A DNA stretch of 64,000 nucleotides from Flavobacteriales bacterium (GCA_020635825.1 JACJZA010000007.1:186001-250000); one strand, 5' to 3'. Counted from the first letter of the stretch, positions 7,096-17,225 are shown. Program-made: numbers and translations. The notes: a model not told the origin generated them from the letters alone.

Positions 7096-9245
7096 TAGTT
7101 AGCCAACACCTTAAATTCAGTTCTTCGGTTTTGTTGTTTACCTTCATCGGTATCATTCGTAGCAATTGGTTTTAGCTCACCATATCCAGCAGGTACTAAT
7201 CTGTTTTTAGCAATACCATTTGCAACCAAATAATTAACTACCGATTGAGCTCTACGTTGAGATAGTTTTTGATTGTAAGCCTGACTCATTTTATCATGAG
7301 CTTCTTTTGTATATTCCTGTCCTTTTCTTTCGAAAATTTTCTTAGCCATCTCTACGTTTCTACTTGCATCTGTATGGCTAGATATTTCCACTTTTATAGT
7401 AGGATTTTCTTTTAAAATAACTACTAAATGATTCAACTCTTTTTTAGATTCAGGTCTAAGAGTTGACTTATCAAAGTCATAGAAAATGTTGTTTAAAGTA
7501 AAGGAACGGCCCGCATCTAAAGGTTTAACATCTTTAGGTTTTCCTGCATTTGCAGTAAATAAAGTGTCTATAGTTTTAGGTTGATCACCATTTAAAGCAT
7601 TTATTAAAGCTTCCTGTAAACTTGGATTATCATTAGTAGCAAGCAAATTAGAATCGCTATAAATTCTGAAATCTTTATACAACTCTATATATTCTGTGAT
7701 TTCCTCAAGATTAATAGAATCTCTAACAATTTCTCCTGATTCCAATTCCACTTCTATCTCATATCTTCCAGGTGTTAATGCCATCACATATTTCCCAGTT
7801 TCAGAGTTAGATTTAAATGTTCCCTCTAATTCACCATTATCAGCTCTATATAGACTCATAAACGAGCCAGTTGGTGCATCATCAAAATAAACATTACCCA
7901 ACAAAAGAGCTAAAACTGGTTTTCCAACTTTACCAGTTATAATTCTAAAAATATCCTGCTCACCAATACTATGCTCTCCTCCACCAGAATAATAACCTGT
8001 TTTACCGTCAGCAGCTAACACAAAATATCTATCATCATTTATAGTATTAATTGGGTAGCCAATATTAACTGCATCACCAAAATTTCCATATTCATCCATT
8101 TTAGTGTAAAAAATATCATAACCACCAATGCTAGTATGACCTTCAGAACTAAAATATAGTGTTTTGTTGTCAGGATGAATAAATGGAGCATCATCGTTAA
8201 AAGCAGTATTTATAGTATATCCTAAATTCTGAACATTCCCCCAAGATCCATCTGATTGCAATTCTGCTTTATACAAATCTCTTCCTCCTCTTCCTCCTTC
8301 TCTATCACTAGCAAAATATAATACTTTTCCATTTGCAGATAAACTTGCACTACCCTCCCAGCTATCATTTTTATTTACGTCTCCTTTTAGTTTTTCAGGT
8401 TTACTCCAGTTACTACCATTTAACTTACTTACATAAATATCCCCCATATTATTGTTTTCACTTTTGTAGATAAACAAGGTTTGTCCATCTACTGAAAGTG
8501 CTATGGCAGCATCATGTCCTTTGGTATTAATATTATCACCAATACTTACTGGCTCAGTCCATTCTCCATTCTTTTTGTAAGAAATAAAAACATCTTCATC
8601 ATAATCAACAGAACCCATTGATTGATTTTCTTCATCTGCTCCTTTACTCTTTACCCCTCGGTATGTAAAAATCATTACTGATTCATCTGCAGAAATAACC
8701 GGCACATATTCAGAATATTGTGAATTAATAGGATACTGAACATTCTCAACAATGTTTTGTTTAATTGTATCTGCTAAAATTTCCTTTGCATTTTTACAGT
8801 TTTGAATCATTTTATTAGCTAAACCCACTTCTTCTTCATCACTCCCTGATGAATTAGATAAATACATATTAAATAAAGTAACAGCTTTATCAAAGTCATA
8901 ATTCACAGCATAAGCTTTACCTAAATAAAAATTTACCAAATTATACTCAGGATTGGTTACTTTAACTTGTTCGATAATATCAATAGCTTTTTCTTTCTCT
9001 TCAGGGCTATAAGTATAACATATGCCCATCATCAACTTGTAGTATAAATCACTTGGCTTGTATTCATAAAGTTGTTTAAACTTATCCAAAGCATCAATGT
9101 AATTTTGATCCTCAAAATTTTGTTCAGCTTGTTCTAATAATTCTTTAGCTTGTTTATTGGTAAGCTTTTCATCCTCTTGAGCAAAGACAAAAACTGATGA
9201 TAATAATAAAAAGACAACGGTTAATAATCTAATATTGTTTTTCAT
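7095..9245 (-). CDS. OmpA-family protein with TPR and PD40 repeats
   Basis: A protein of about 716 aa: signal peptide (MKNNIRLLTVVF to VFAQ), TPR-like helices (about 20-140), WD40-like PD40 beta-propeller repeats (about 180-440, for example GKVLYFASDREGGRGGRDLY), a carboxypeptidase-regulatory-like Ig segment, then a C-terminal OmpA domain (IFYDFDKSTLRPESKKEL to NRRTEFKV) that binds peptidoglycan. This architecture is common in Bacteroidota, including relatives of the type IX secretion protein PorE, but identity with PorE is not claimed. Start 9245 is chosen because a TATGTTTG promoter element lies at 9289-9296. The OmpA domain has an unusual insertion of about 24 residues after SHTD. Confidence 0.9.
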   Translation of the reverse strand: MKNNIRLLTVVFLLLSSVFVFAQEDEKLTNKQAKELLEQAEQNFEDQNYIDALDKFKQLYEYKPSDLYYKLMMGICYTYSPEEKEKAIDIIEQVKVTNPEYNLVNFYLGKAYAVNYDFDKAVTLFNMYLSNSSGSDEEEVGLANKMIQNCKNAKEILADTIKQNIVENVQYPINSQYSEYVPVISADESVMIFTYRGVKSKGADEENQSMGSVDYDEDVFISYKKNGEWTEPVSIGDNINTKGHDAAIALSVDGQTLFIYKSENNNMGDIYVSKLNGSNWSKPEKLKGDVNKNDSWEGSASLSANGKVLYFASDREGGRGGRDLYKAELQSDGSWGNVQNLGYTINTAFNDDAPFIHPDNKTLYFSSEGHTSIGGYDIFYTKMDEYGNFGDAVNIGYPINTINDDRYFVLAADGKTGYYSGGGEHSIGEQDIFRIITGKVGKPVLALLLGNVYFDDAPTGSFMSLYRADNGELEGTFKSNSETGKYVMALTPGRYEIEVELESGEIVRDSINLEEITEYIELYKDFRIYSDSNLLATNDNPSLQEALINALNGDQPKTIDTLFTANAGKPKDVKPLDAGRSFTLNNIFYDFDKSTLRPESKKELNHLVVILKENPTIKVEISSHTDASRNVEMAKKIFERKGQEYTKEAHDKMSQAYNQKLSQRRAQSVVNYLVANGIAKNRLVPAGYGELKPIATNDTDEGKQQNRRTEFKVLAN

Positions 9246-9288
9246 TTTCTTCCAATTAATAATAGTTAATTTGTACTTGTTAGTAATG

Positions 9289-9296
9289 CAAACATA
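9289..9296 (-). promoter_or_regulatory. -7 promoter element of the OmpA-family gene
   Basis: TATGTTTG on the minus strand matches TAnnTTTG, 44 bp before the ATG at 9245. It makes the longer reading starting at 9299 unlikely. Confidence 0.5.
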
Positions 9297-9324
9297 CACA
9301 ATCTACATTCACTAATTTTAATAT

Positions 9325-11613
9325 TTGGAAGCTAAAATAAGTAAAATACAATCGTTTACCTACTTACTTGTTATATTTACAAGTATTTTTTTATTTTTTA
9401 GTTGTAACCCTACCAAAACTTTAAAACCAGATGAACTTTTTTTGCAAAGTGTTAAGGTAAAGTCTGATAACAAAAAGCTAAATACTGACGAATTCTACAA
9501 CATCAACAAACAAAAACCTAACAAAAAAATTCTTGGTGTTTTTAGGTTCCATTTAGGAATGTACAATTTGCTTTATAAAAGAAACAAAAATTTTGGTGAG
9601 CCACCTGTTGTTTATGATTCATTACTTACTCAAAAAAGTCTCAAGCAATTTGGGATTTATTTAAATAACAAAGGATATTTCCATCATTCAGTTTCAGCAT
9701 CAACCAAACAACATGGAAACAAAATAAAACTTTTCTATGAAATAAAGCCCGGCACTCCGTATATTATTAACGAACTCAAATATGAATTTCAAGATCCTAG
9801 TATTGGTGGATATGTTCTTTATAAAAAAGAAAATTCATTGATAAAAAAAGGTGACAATTTTGACGTAGATGTTTTAGATAAAGAAAGAGAAAGAATAAAA
9901 AAAGTACTAAAAGAACGTGGATATTATTTGTTTTCAAATAATGATATAAAATATAAAGTTGATACTACTGTAGGTAATAATAAAGTAAATATTGTTTTAG
10001 AGGTTTTAAAGAAAAAAGAAAAAAATCCTGAAACACTAGAAATAGAAGAACATTCTCACCAAAAATTCACTGTTGACAGCATTAATGTTTTTGTCGGAAA
10101 AAATCTCAAATCTCAAGATGTTTACAGTTTCGATACAGTTACCTATAAAGATGTTTGTTTCTTGTATAAAGACAAAATGAGGTTTAAGCCAAAAATGCTT
10201 CGCCATGCCATTAACTACAAACCTAAAGAAACATACTCTCTAACTGATCAAAATTTAACTTACAAACATTTATCTGAATTAAAACTTTTTCGAAATATTA
10301 CCATCCAATACCAAGAATCAGATTCTAATAAATTAATTAATAATATATTTCTAACTCCTTTATCAGATAAAGCATTTGCAATAGAAGGTGTTGGAACTAA
10401 TACGGGTGGAGATTTAGGAATTGAAGGGAATCTAATTTTCCAGAATAAAAATTTATTTGGCGGAGGTGAATATTTGACCCTAAAATTAAAAGGAGGATTA
10501 GAAATTCAAAGGGTGGTAAGTGTATCTTCCGATAATGAAAATGAAATATTTGGTTTGCCTTTTAATACTTTAGAATTTGGTCCTGAAGTTACTCTTGAAA
10601 TTCCTAGATTTTTGTTGCCCTTTAATTTAGAAAACTTTTCAAAAAGAGCCAATCCAAAAACAACAATTTCATCCACCTTTAACATCCAGCAACGACCCGA
10701 ATACTATAGAAATTTGGCTCAAGGCTCTTTTGGTTATTACTGGAACGAGAGTATTTACAAAAAACACTTTGTTACTCCATTTAATATTAGCTATGTAAAT
10801 CTTGATTTAACTGATGAATTTCGAAATAAAATTATTGCAGAAAACAACCCGTTTTTAATTAACAGTTATACCGACCATTTCATCAGCGCTATGCAATACA
10901 GCTTTATCTTTAATAATCAGGAAATTAATAAAACAAGAAACTCAACCTATTTTCGTTTAAATTTCGAATCATCTGGAAGTTTATTATCTCTATACAACTC
11001 AGCTACCAATCAGCCAAAAAATGAAACCACCAATGCATATGAATTTATTGGAATAAGATATGCAGAATACATTAAGTCAGAATTTGATTTAAGATTTTAT
11101 CAACGTAAAGAAAATGCCTCCTATGTTCAAAGAATTGCTATCGGTACAGGAGTTCCATTTGGTAATTTAAATGTTTTACCTTTTGAAAAAAGTTATTTTG
11201 GAGGTGGTGCAAATGGCATTAGAGCTTGGCAAGCAAGAACATTAGGACCTGGCTCTCTCCCTGACTCATTAACAAGTACAATTAACCAAATTGGTGAAGT
11301 TAAAATTGAAACCAATTTAGAATATCGATTTGATTTAACCAAAGTATTTGAAGGTGCATTTTTTATTGATGCAGGTAATATTTGGCTTTTAAATAAAGAT
11401 GAAAAAAGACCCAATGCAGAAATTAATTTGAGCAGATTTTATCAAGATTTGGCAATTGGTGTCGGGATAGGCTTACGTCTTGATTTTAACTTTTTCATCA
11501 TACGTTTTGATGTTGCCTCACCTATTAAAGATCCTTCTGCAAACAATCCAAAAGAATACAAACTATTAATCAAAAAAACCAATTTGAATTTAGGTATTGG
11601 TTATCCGTTTTAA
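9325..11613 (+). CDS. Omp85-family outer-membrane protein (BamA/TamA-like)
   Basis: A 762 aa protein with a lipoprotein-type signal (YLLVIFTSIFLFFSC), POTRA-like repeats in the first half and a C-terminal 16-strand-type barrel. The barrel contains SYFGGGANGIRAWQARTLGPG, which corresponds to the conserved loop-6 region of Omp85 proteins, and ends in an aromatic residue (GIGYPF). This makes it a TamA-like or secondary BamA protein for outer-membrane assembly or export. The only in-frame start is TTG at 9325, since a stop codon precedes it and no ATG occurs before the signal peptide. It is divergent from the OmpA-family gene. Confidence 0.88.
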   Translation: MEAKISKIQSFTYLLVIFTSIFLFFSCNPTKTLKPDELFLQSVKVKSDNKKLNTDEFYNINKQKPNKKILGVFRFHLGMYNLLYKRNKNFGEPPVVYDSLLTQKSLKQFGIYLNNKGYFHHSVSASTKQHGNKIKLFYEIKPGTPYIINELKYEFQDPSIGGYVLYKKENSLIKKGDNFDVDVLDKERERIKKVLKERGYYLFSNNDIKYKVDTTVGNNKVNIVLEVLKKKEKNPETLEIEEHSHQKFTVDSINVFVGKNLKSQDVYSFDTVTYKDVCFLYKDKMRFKPKMLRHAINYKPKETYSLTDQNLTYKHLSELKLFRNITIQYQESDSNKLINNIFLTPLSDKAFAIEGVGTNTGGDLGIEGNLIFQNKNLFGGGEYLTLKLKGGLEIQRVVSVSSDNENEIFGLPFNTLEFGPEVTLEIPRFLLPFNLENFSKRANPKTTISSTFNIQQRPEYYRNLAQGSFGYYWNESIYKKHFVTPFNISYVNLDLTDEFRNKIIAENNPFLINSYTDHFISAMQYSFIFNNQEINKTRNSTYFRLNFESSGSLLSLYNSATNQPKNETTNAYEFIGIRYAEYIKSEFDLRFYQRKENASYVQRIAIGTGVPFGNLNVLPFEKSYFGGGANGIRAWQARTLGPGSLPDSLTSTINQIGEVKIETNLEYRFDLTKVFEGAFFIDAGNIWLLNKDEKRPNAEINLSRFYQDLAIGVGIGLRLDFNFFIIRFDVASPIKDPSANNPKEYKLLIKKTNLNLGIGYPF

Positions 11614-11662
11614 TCTATTCGTATTTTTTTTAACAGCTTCACTTCACTTTCTTATTTTATAG

Positions 11663-11670
11663 TAAATTTG
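11663..11670 (+). promoter_or_regulatory. -7 promoter element of the aldolase gene
   Basis: TAAATTTG, a match to TAnnTTTG, 20 bp before the ATG at 11691. Confidence 0.5.
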
Positions 11671-11690
11671 TCGCTCATAAAACCAAAAAT

Positions 11691-12758
11691 ATGATTGATA
11701 CAATTAATTATGGTGTAGTCACAGGTGATGCTGTTCAAGAGATTTTTAAACTGGCAAAAGAAAAAAACTTTGCACTACCTGCAGTAAACGTAACCGGTTC
11801 AAGTACAGTTAATGCTGTTATGGAAACGGCGAAAGAAATGAATGCACCGGTCATTATTCAATTTTCAAATGGAGGAGCTCACTTTAATGCTGGAAAAGGT
11901 TTAAGCAATGAAAACCAACAAGCCGCAATTGCTGGAGCCATTTCTGGTGCTCAACACATTCATAATTTAGCAAAATTGTATCAAGTTCCTGTAATTTTAC
12001 ATACCGACCATTGTGCAAAAAAATTATTACCATGGATTGATGGTTTATTAGATGCAGGAGAAAAATTCTACAAAGAAAACGGTGTTCCGTTATATAGCTC
12101 TCACATGATTGACTTATCAGAGGAACCGATTGAAGAAAATATTCAAATCTGTAAACAATACCTTGAAAGAATGTCAAAAATTGGAATGACATTGGAAATA
12201 GAACTAGGTATTACAGGAGGTGAAGAAGATGGGGTTGACAATTCAGATGTAGATAACAGTTTATTATATACCCAACCTGAAGAAGTTGCTTATGCATACG
12301 AAGAACTTTTAAAAATTAGCCCAAGATTTACTATTGCTGCAGCATTTGGAAATGTTCATGGAGTATATAAACCAGGAAATGTCAAACTAACTCCTAAAAT
12401 TTTAAAAAATTCTCAAGAATATATTCAAAATAAATACAATACAGGGAATAATCCTGTTGATTTTGTATTTCATGGGGGTTCTGGTTCTACTCTAGAAGAA
12501 ATTAGAGAGGCTATTTCTTATGGTGTAATTAAGATGAACATTGACACCGATTTACAATATGCATACACCAAAGGAGTGAGAGATTACATGAAGGATAAAT
12601 CTGCATACTTACAAGCTCAAATCGGAAACCCTGAAGGTGATGATAAACCCAATAAAAAATTCTACGACCCCAGAGTATGGATTAGAGAAGGTGAATTAAC
12701 ATTTAAAGCTAGACTTAAAAAAGCTTTTGAAGATTTAAACAATGTAAATACATTATAA
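11691..12758 (+). CDS. fbaA: Class II fructose-bisphosphate aldolase
   Basis: A zinc-dependent aldolase of glycolysis and gluconeogenesis, 355 aa, the length of the FbaA subgroup. The metal ligands and signatures are visible: LHTDHCAKKLLPWIDGLLDAGE, LEIELGITGGEEDGVDN, AAFGNVHGVYKPGNVKL and HGGSGSTLEEIREAISYGV with the following NIDTD. It is cytosolic. accD follows after 23 bp on the same strand; co-transcription is possible although the pathways differ. Confidence 0.96.
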   Translation: MIDTINYGVVTGDAVQEIFKLAKEKNFALPAVNVTGSSTVNAVMETAKEMNAPVIIQFSNGGAHFNAGKGLSNENQQAAIAGAISGAQHIHNLAKLYQVPVILHTDHCAKKLLPWIDGLLDAGEKFYKENGVPLYSSHMIDLSEEPIEENIQICKQYLERMSKIGMTLEIELGITGGEEDGVDNSDVDNSLLYTQPEEVAYAYEELLKISPRFTIAAAFGNVHGVYKPGNVKLTPKILKNSQEYIQNKYNTGNNPVDFVFHGGSGSTLEEIREAISYGVIKMNIDTDLQYAYTKGVRDYMKDKSAYLQAQIGNPEGDDKPNKKFYDPRVWIREGELTFKARLKKAFEDLNNVNTL

Positions 12759-12781
12759 AAAGTAACACAAAATAGGAAGTT

Positions 12782-13627
12782 ATGGGATGGTTTAAGAGAA
12801 TAAAACAAGGAATTGTTACTCCAACAAAAGAAAAAAAAGAAACTCCGGAAGGCTTATGGTACAAATGTCCTGAATGCAATCATGTTGTATCTACTGATGA
12901 CCATAGAGATAATCTTTATGTTTGTTCAGGGTGTGGTTATCATGATAAAATTGGCTCGCAAGAATATTTTGCAATATTATTTGACGATAATAAATTTAAA
13001 GAACTAAATGCAGATTTATCATCTGGAGACCCTTTAAATTTTACAGATACAAAAAAATATACCGACAGAATACAAGCAACACAAAAGAAAACTGCCTTAA
13101 AAGATGCTGTAAGAACTGCTGTTGGTAAAATTGAAGAACAAGATATAGTAATTGCCTGCATGGATTTTGCATTTATTGGTGGTTCAATGGGATCAGTTGT
13201 TGGTGAAAAAATTGCAAGAGCAATTGATTATTCTTTGAAACACAAAACTCCTTTTTTAATGATTTCAAAATCCGGTGGAGCCAGAATGATGGAAGCTGCA
13301 TTTTCATTAATGCAGATGGCTAAAACATCTGCTAAACTTGCTTTACTCTCTAAAGAGAAAGTACCTTATATTTCATTATTAACTGACCCAACTACTGGAG
13401 GGGTTACAGCTTCTTATGCTATGCTGGGTGATTTAAACATTGCCGAACCAGGAGCTTTAATTGGTTTTGCAGGACCACGTGTTGTAAAGGAAACTATAGG
13501 TAGAGATTTACCTGAAGGTTTTCAAACTTCTGAATTTGTTCTTGAACATGGGTTTCTTGATTTAATTATAAACCGTAAAGAAATGAAACAAAAACTGGCT
13601 CAGATAATTAGAATGTTTAACAACTAA
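12782..13627 (+). CDS. accD: Acetyl-CoA carboxylase carboxyltransferase subunit beta
   Basis: The beta subunit of the carboxyltransferase that transfers the carboxyl group from biotin to acetyl-CoA in fatty-acid synthesis. A four-Cys zinc ribbon is at C29, C32, C48 and C51. The crotonase-like core has GSMGSVVGEKIARA, SKSGGARMMEAAFSLMQMAKT and DPTTGGVTASYAMLGD. At 281 aa it is of normal length. It follows the aldolase gene closely. Confidence 0.96.
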   Translation: MGWFKRIKQGIVTPTKEKKETPEGLWYKCPECNHVVSTDDHRDNLYVCSGCGYHDKIGSQEYFAILFDDNKFKELNADLSSGDPLNFTDTKKYTDRIQATQKKTALKDAVRTAVGKIEEQDIVIACMDFAFIGGSMGSVVGEKIARAIDYSLKHKTPFLMISKSGGARMMEAAFSLMQMAKTSAKLALLSKEKVPYISLLTDPTTGGVTASYAMLGDLNIAEPGALIGFAGPRVVKETIGRDLPEGFQTSEFVLEHGFLDLIINRKEMKQKLAQIIRMFNN

Positions 13628-13671
13628 ATTTTCTTTTTTCAAGAATATAGCGGTTATTAAAAATAAATACC

Positions 13672-13679
13672 TACATTTG
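13672..13679 (+). promoter_or_regulatory. -7 promoter element of rpsO
   Basis: TACATTTG matches TAnnTTTG, 46 bp upstream of the rpsO ATG at 13725. Confidence 0.55.
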
Positions 13680-13724
13680 CAGCCTTAAAAAACATACATA
13701 ATAAACATTAAAATTAATTTTGGC

Positions 13725-13994
13725 ATGTATTTATCAGCAGAAAAAAAACAAGAAATTTTTAAAAAGTACGGTGGTGATGCAAAAAACACCGGCTCTACAG
13801 AAGGTCAAATAGCTTTATTCACTTTTAGAATAAACCATTTAACTGAGCATTTAAAAAACAATCGTAAAGATTTTGGAACTCAAAAAGCTTTATTAGATTT
13901 AGTAGGAAAAAGAAGAAGTTTACTTGATTACTACAAAAACAAAGATATTGTTAAGTATCGTGAATTAATTAAAGATTTAGGTATCAGAAAATAA
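13725..13994 (+). CDS. rpsO: 30S ribosomal protein S15
   Basis: An 89 aa protein of exact family length. It contains the S15 signature from TEGQIALFTFRINHLTEHLK to GKRRSLLDYYK. It binds 16S rRNA in the 30S platform. It stands upstream of pnp, the order conserved across bacteria, with a hairpin between them. Confidence 0.97.
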   Translation: MYLSAEKKQEIFKKYGGDAKNTGSTEGQIALFTFRINHLTEHLKNNRKDFGTQKALLDLVGKRRSLLDYYKNKDIVKYRELIKDLGIRK

Positions 13995-14021
13995 TTTGAA
14001 GCGATATTTAAAATAAGTTAA

Positions 14022-14066
14022 AAAAATTAAAGGGGGGCTCGCAGTTTTGCACTCCCCTTTTTTAAT
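14022..14066 (+). terminator. Terminator-like hairpin between rpsO and pnp
   Basis: AAAGGGG pairs with CCCCTTT, with a loop of about 18 nt and then a T run (TTTTTTAATT). It lies 22 bp before the pnp ATG, so it may end rpsO transcripts or serve as a processing or attenuation site for pnp. Confidence 0.65.
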
Positions 14067-14087
14067 TATAAACCATTTATAAAAAAT

Positions 14088-16223
14088 ATGTCACAAATTG
14101 GAATTAAAAAATCCTACACGTTAGGTGATGGAAGGTCCATCGAAATTGAAACAGGAAAATTAGCTAAACAAGCTCATGGTTCTGTTGTTGTTAAAATGGG
14201 TAAAACTATGTTATTAGCTACCGTTGTATCTGATCAAGATGCTGGTGAAGACATGGATTTTTTACCATTAACAGTTGATTACAGAGAAAAATTCGCTGCA
14301 GCGGGTAAAATCCCGGGAGGTTTCTTAAAAAGAGAAGCTCGTCCATCTGATGAAGAAATATTAATAGCAAGATTAATTGACCGTGCTTTACGGCCTCTTT
14401 TTCCAGATGATTATCATGCCAATACTCAAGTACAAGTTCAATTAATTTCTTTTGATGAAGAAGTATTACCTGATGCATTAGCTGGATTAGCTGCTTCTGC
14501 TTGTATAGCAGTATCAGACATACCATTTAATGGGCCATGTTCTGAAGTACGTGTAGGAAGAATTAATGGGAACTGGATAGTTAATCCTTCAACAACCCAG
14601 ATGAAAGAATCAGATTTTGATATGATTATTGCAGCTACCATGGATAATATTATGATGGTAGAAGGAGAAATGCATGAAGTTTCTGAAGCTGAGATGTTGG
14701 AAGCAATTAAAGTTGCTCATGAAGAAATCAAAAAACAATGTCAGCTTCAATTAGAATTAGCTGCAGCAGTGAATGCAGCTAACAAAAGAGAATACGATCA
14801 CGAGAGACATAACGAAGACTTATTGAATAGATTAAAGACTGCTTGTTATGATAAATGCTATGCTGTTGCTGCAGAATCAATAGCTGATAAAGCATTGAGA
14901 GGTCAAAAATTTGGAGCTATTAAAGATGAATTTGTTGCTACACTTTCTGATGAAGAAAAAGAAGATAAATTCTTAATATCTCAGTACTTCAAAAAAGTAC
15001 AAAAAGAAGCTGTAAGAAACGTTGTATTAAATGAAAGAAAAAGATTAGACGGAAGAAAATTAAATGAAATTCGCCCAATTTGGAGTGAAGTTGATTACCT
15101 TCCAGGTGCTCACGGTTCTTCTATATTTACAAGAGGAGAAACACAATCTCTAACCACTGTTACTTTAGGTAATAAAATGGATGAAAAAATGATTGATGGA
15201 GTAACCTCTGAAGGAAGTGAAAAGTTAATGTTACACTACAACTTCCCTTCATTCTCTACTGGTGAAGCTCGTCCAAATAGAGGAACTAGCCGTAGAGAAG
15301 TTGGTCATGGTAATTTAGCTTTAAGAGCTTTAAAACCTATGATTCCTTTTGGGGCAGAAAACCCTTATACAGTTAGAATTGTTTCTGAAATTTTAGAATC
15401 AAATGGTTCGTCATCTATGGCAACTGTTTGCGCTGGAACATTAGCATTAATGGATGCTGGTGTTAAAATTAAAAAACCTGTTTCTGGCATTGCAATGGGA
15501 TTAATCTCTGGTACAGATGGTAAATATGCAGTGCTTTCTGATATTTTAGGTGATGAAGATCATTTAGGAGACATGGATTTTAAAGTTACTGGAACAAAAG
15601 ACGGTATTACAGCTTGCCAGATGGATATTAAAGTAGATGGCTTGTCTTACCAAATATTAGATGAAGCTTTGAACCAAGCAAAAGAAGGTCGTCTTCATAT
15701 CTTAAACGAAATGATGAAAACCATTTCTGAACCAAATACAGATTACAAACCACATACACCAAGAATAATTCAAATAACCATTCCGAAAGATATGATTGGT
15801 GCTGTAATTGGTCCTGGTGGTAAAATCATCCAAGATATTCAAGCTAAAACTGGTGCTAATATTACAATAGAAGAAGTTGACAATGTTGGTGTAGTTGACA
15901 TCATGACAAATGATGGTGATGCAATGGAAGCAGCATTAGCAAGAATTAAAGCAATTACTGCTATTCCTGAAGTAGGAGAAATCTACAAAGGGAAAGTAAA
16001 ATCTATTACTAATTTTGGTGCTTTTGTAGAAATTCTTCCTGGTAAAGATGGATTACTTCATATCTCTGAAATTAAATGGGAAAGAGTGGAAAAAGTAGAA
16101 GATGTATTAAAAGAGGGTGAAGAAATCGAAGTGAAGTTGATTGATGTTGATCCTAAAACAGGTAAATTAAAACTTTCTAGAAAAGTTTTATTAGAAAAAC
16201 CTCAAAAACAAAATGCAGAATAA
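14088..16223 (+). CDS. pnp: Polyribonucleotide nucleotidyltransferase (PNPase)
   Basis: A 3'-5' phosphorolytic exoribonuclease of the RNA degradation machinery, 711 aa. Two RNase PH domains are seen (N-terminal with PGGFLKREARPSDEE; C-terminal with FTRGETQSLTTVTLG, LHYNFPSFSTGEARP and GDEDHLGDMDFKVTG), then KH (VIGPGGKIIQDIQAKTG) and S1 (VKSITNFGAFVEILPGKDGLLH) RNA-binding domains. Full length and intact. It lies downstream of rpsO and has its own terminator. Confidence 0.97.
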   Translation: MSQIGIKKSYTLGDGRSIEIETGKLAKQAHGSVVVKMGKTMLLATVVSDQDAGEDMDFLPLTVDYREKFAAAGKIPGGFLKREARPSDEEILIARLIDRALRPLFPDDYHANTQVQVQLISFDEEVLPDALAGLAASACIAVSDIPFNGPCSEVRVGRINGNWIVNPSTTQMKESDFDMIIAATMDNIMMVEGEMHEVSEAEMLEAIKVAHEEIKKQCQLQLELAAAVNAANKREYDHERHNEDLLNRLKTACYDKCYAVAAESIADKALRGQKFGAIKDEFVATLSDEEKEDKFLISQYFKKVQKEAVRNVVLNERKRLDGRKLNEIRPIWSEVDYLPGAHGSSIFTRGETQSLTTVTLGNKMDEKMIDGVTSEGSEKLMLHYNFPSFSTGEARPNRGTSRREVGHGNLALRALKPMIPFGAENPYTVRIVSEILESNGSSSMATVCAGTLALMDAGVKIKKPVSGIAMGLISGTDGKYAVLSDILGDEDHLGDMDFKVTGTKDGITACQMDIKVDGLSYQILDEALNQAKEGRLHILNEMMKTISEPNTDYKPHTPRIIQITIPKDMIGAVIGPGGKIIQDIQAKTGANITIEEVDNVGVVDIMTNDGDAMEAALARIKAITAIPEVGEIYKGKVKSITNFGAFVEILPGKDGLLHISEIKWERVEKVEDVLKEGEEIEVKLIDVDPKTGKLKLSRKVLLEKPQKQNAE

Positions 16224-16240
16224 ATTATTTTTCTTGCTTA

Positions 16241-16268
16241 AAAAGCCACGCTGTGCGTGGCTTTTTTG
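16241..16268 (+). terminator. Rho-independent terminator of pnp
   Basis: GCCACGC-TGT-GCGTGGC (16245-16261) followed by TTTTTTG, 18 bp after the pnp stop codon. Confidence 0.9.
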
Positions 16269-16355
16269 TTTTTTATTGAAAATTTAACTTAGATTTATGT
16301 AACCATTTTTTAGACGAATCGTAAATTGCAATAGACTAACAACTAAAACTGTTCT

Positions 16356-17225
16356 ATGAGGCAATTAAAAATTACTAAACAGGTTACCAATAGGGAAACC
16401 ATTTCGTTAGATAAATATTTACATGACATATCAAAAGTAGGACTGATAACAGCCGAGGAGGAAACAGAATTAGCAAGAAAAATAAAACAAGGCGACAAAA
16501 ACGCACTTGAAAAATTAACCAAAGCCAATTTAAGGTTTGTGGTTTCAGTAGCAAAACAATATCAAAATCAAGGACTCACCCTTTCTGATTTAATTAATGA
16601 AGGAAATATAGGTTTAATAAAAGCCGCTCAAAGGTTTGATGAGACTCGTGGTTTTAAATTTATATCTTATGCCGTATGGTGGATTCGTCAATCTATTATG
16701 CAGGCAATTGCAGAACAAGCCAGAATAGTTAGACTTCCTTTAAATAAAATTGGGAACATCTCTAAAGTCAACAAAACATTCTCTGAACTAGAACAAATTT
16801 ACGAAAGGGAACCATCAGCAGATGAAGTAGCAGACATGCTTCAAATTACTTCAAATGAAGTGTATGAATCTTTAAAAATTGCAGGCAAACATATGTCTAT
16901 GGACGCGCCTTTGTCAAAAGATGAAGATAGTAATAGTATGATAGATGTTATGGAAGATGATGAAATAGGAATAAATCCTGAAAATGATTTAATGAATGAA
17001 TCATTGAGAAACGAGATTGAACGATCCCTTTCTACCCTTTCATTCAGAGAAGCCGAAGTTCTTAGACTTTACTACGGAATTAACTGCAAACAACCTCTTA
17101 CATTAGAAGAAATTGGCGCTGAATTTGAATTAACAAGAGAACGTGTGAGACAAATTAAAGAAAAAGCAATAAAAAGACTAAAACACACATCAAGGTGTAA
17201 ACTTTTAAAACCCTATTTAGGTTAA
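16356..17225 (+). CDS. rpoD: Primary sigma factor (RpoD/SigA type)
   Basis: A sigma-70 factor of 289 aa that begins MRQLKITKQVTNRETISLDK, the form typical of the Bacteroidota housekeeping sigma (short, no region 1.1). Region 2 (ANLRFVVSVAKQYQ, then INEGNIGLIKAAQRFDETRGFKFISYAVWWIRQ), region 3 and region 4.2 (LTLEEIGAEFELTRERVRQIKEKAI) are complete. This sigma recognises the TTTG / TAnnTTTG promoters found elsewhere in the window. It is monocistronic with a strong terminator. Confidence 0.95.
   Translation: MRQLKITKQVTNRETISLDKYLHDISKVGLITAEEETELARKIKQGDKNALEKLTKANLRFVVSVAKQYQNQGLTLSDLINEGNIGLIKAAQRFDETRGFKFISYAVWWIRQSIMQAIAEQARIVRLPLNKIGNISKVNKTFSELEQIYEREPSADEVADMLQITSNEVYESLKIAGKHMSMDAPLSKDEDSNSMIDVMEDDEIGINPENDLMNESLRNEIERSLSTLSFREAEVLRLYYGINCKQPLTLEEIGAEFELTRERVRQIKEKAIKRLKHTSRCKLLKPYLG

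Noticed and set aside
9246..9299. Longer N-terminus of the OmpA-family protein
   Set aside because: It puts 18 polar residues before a clear signal peptide and overlaps the TATGTTTG promoter element.
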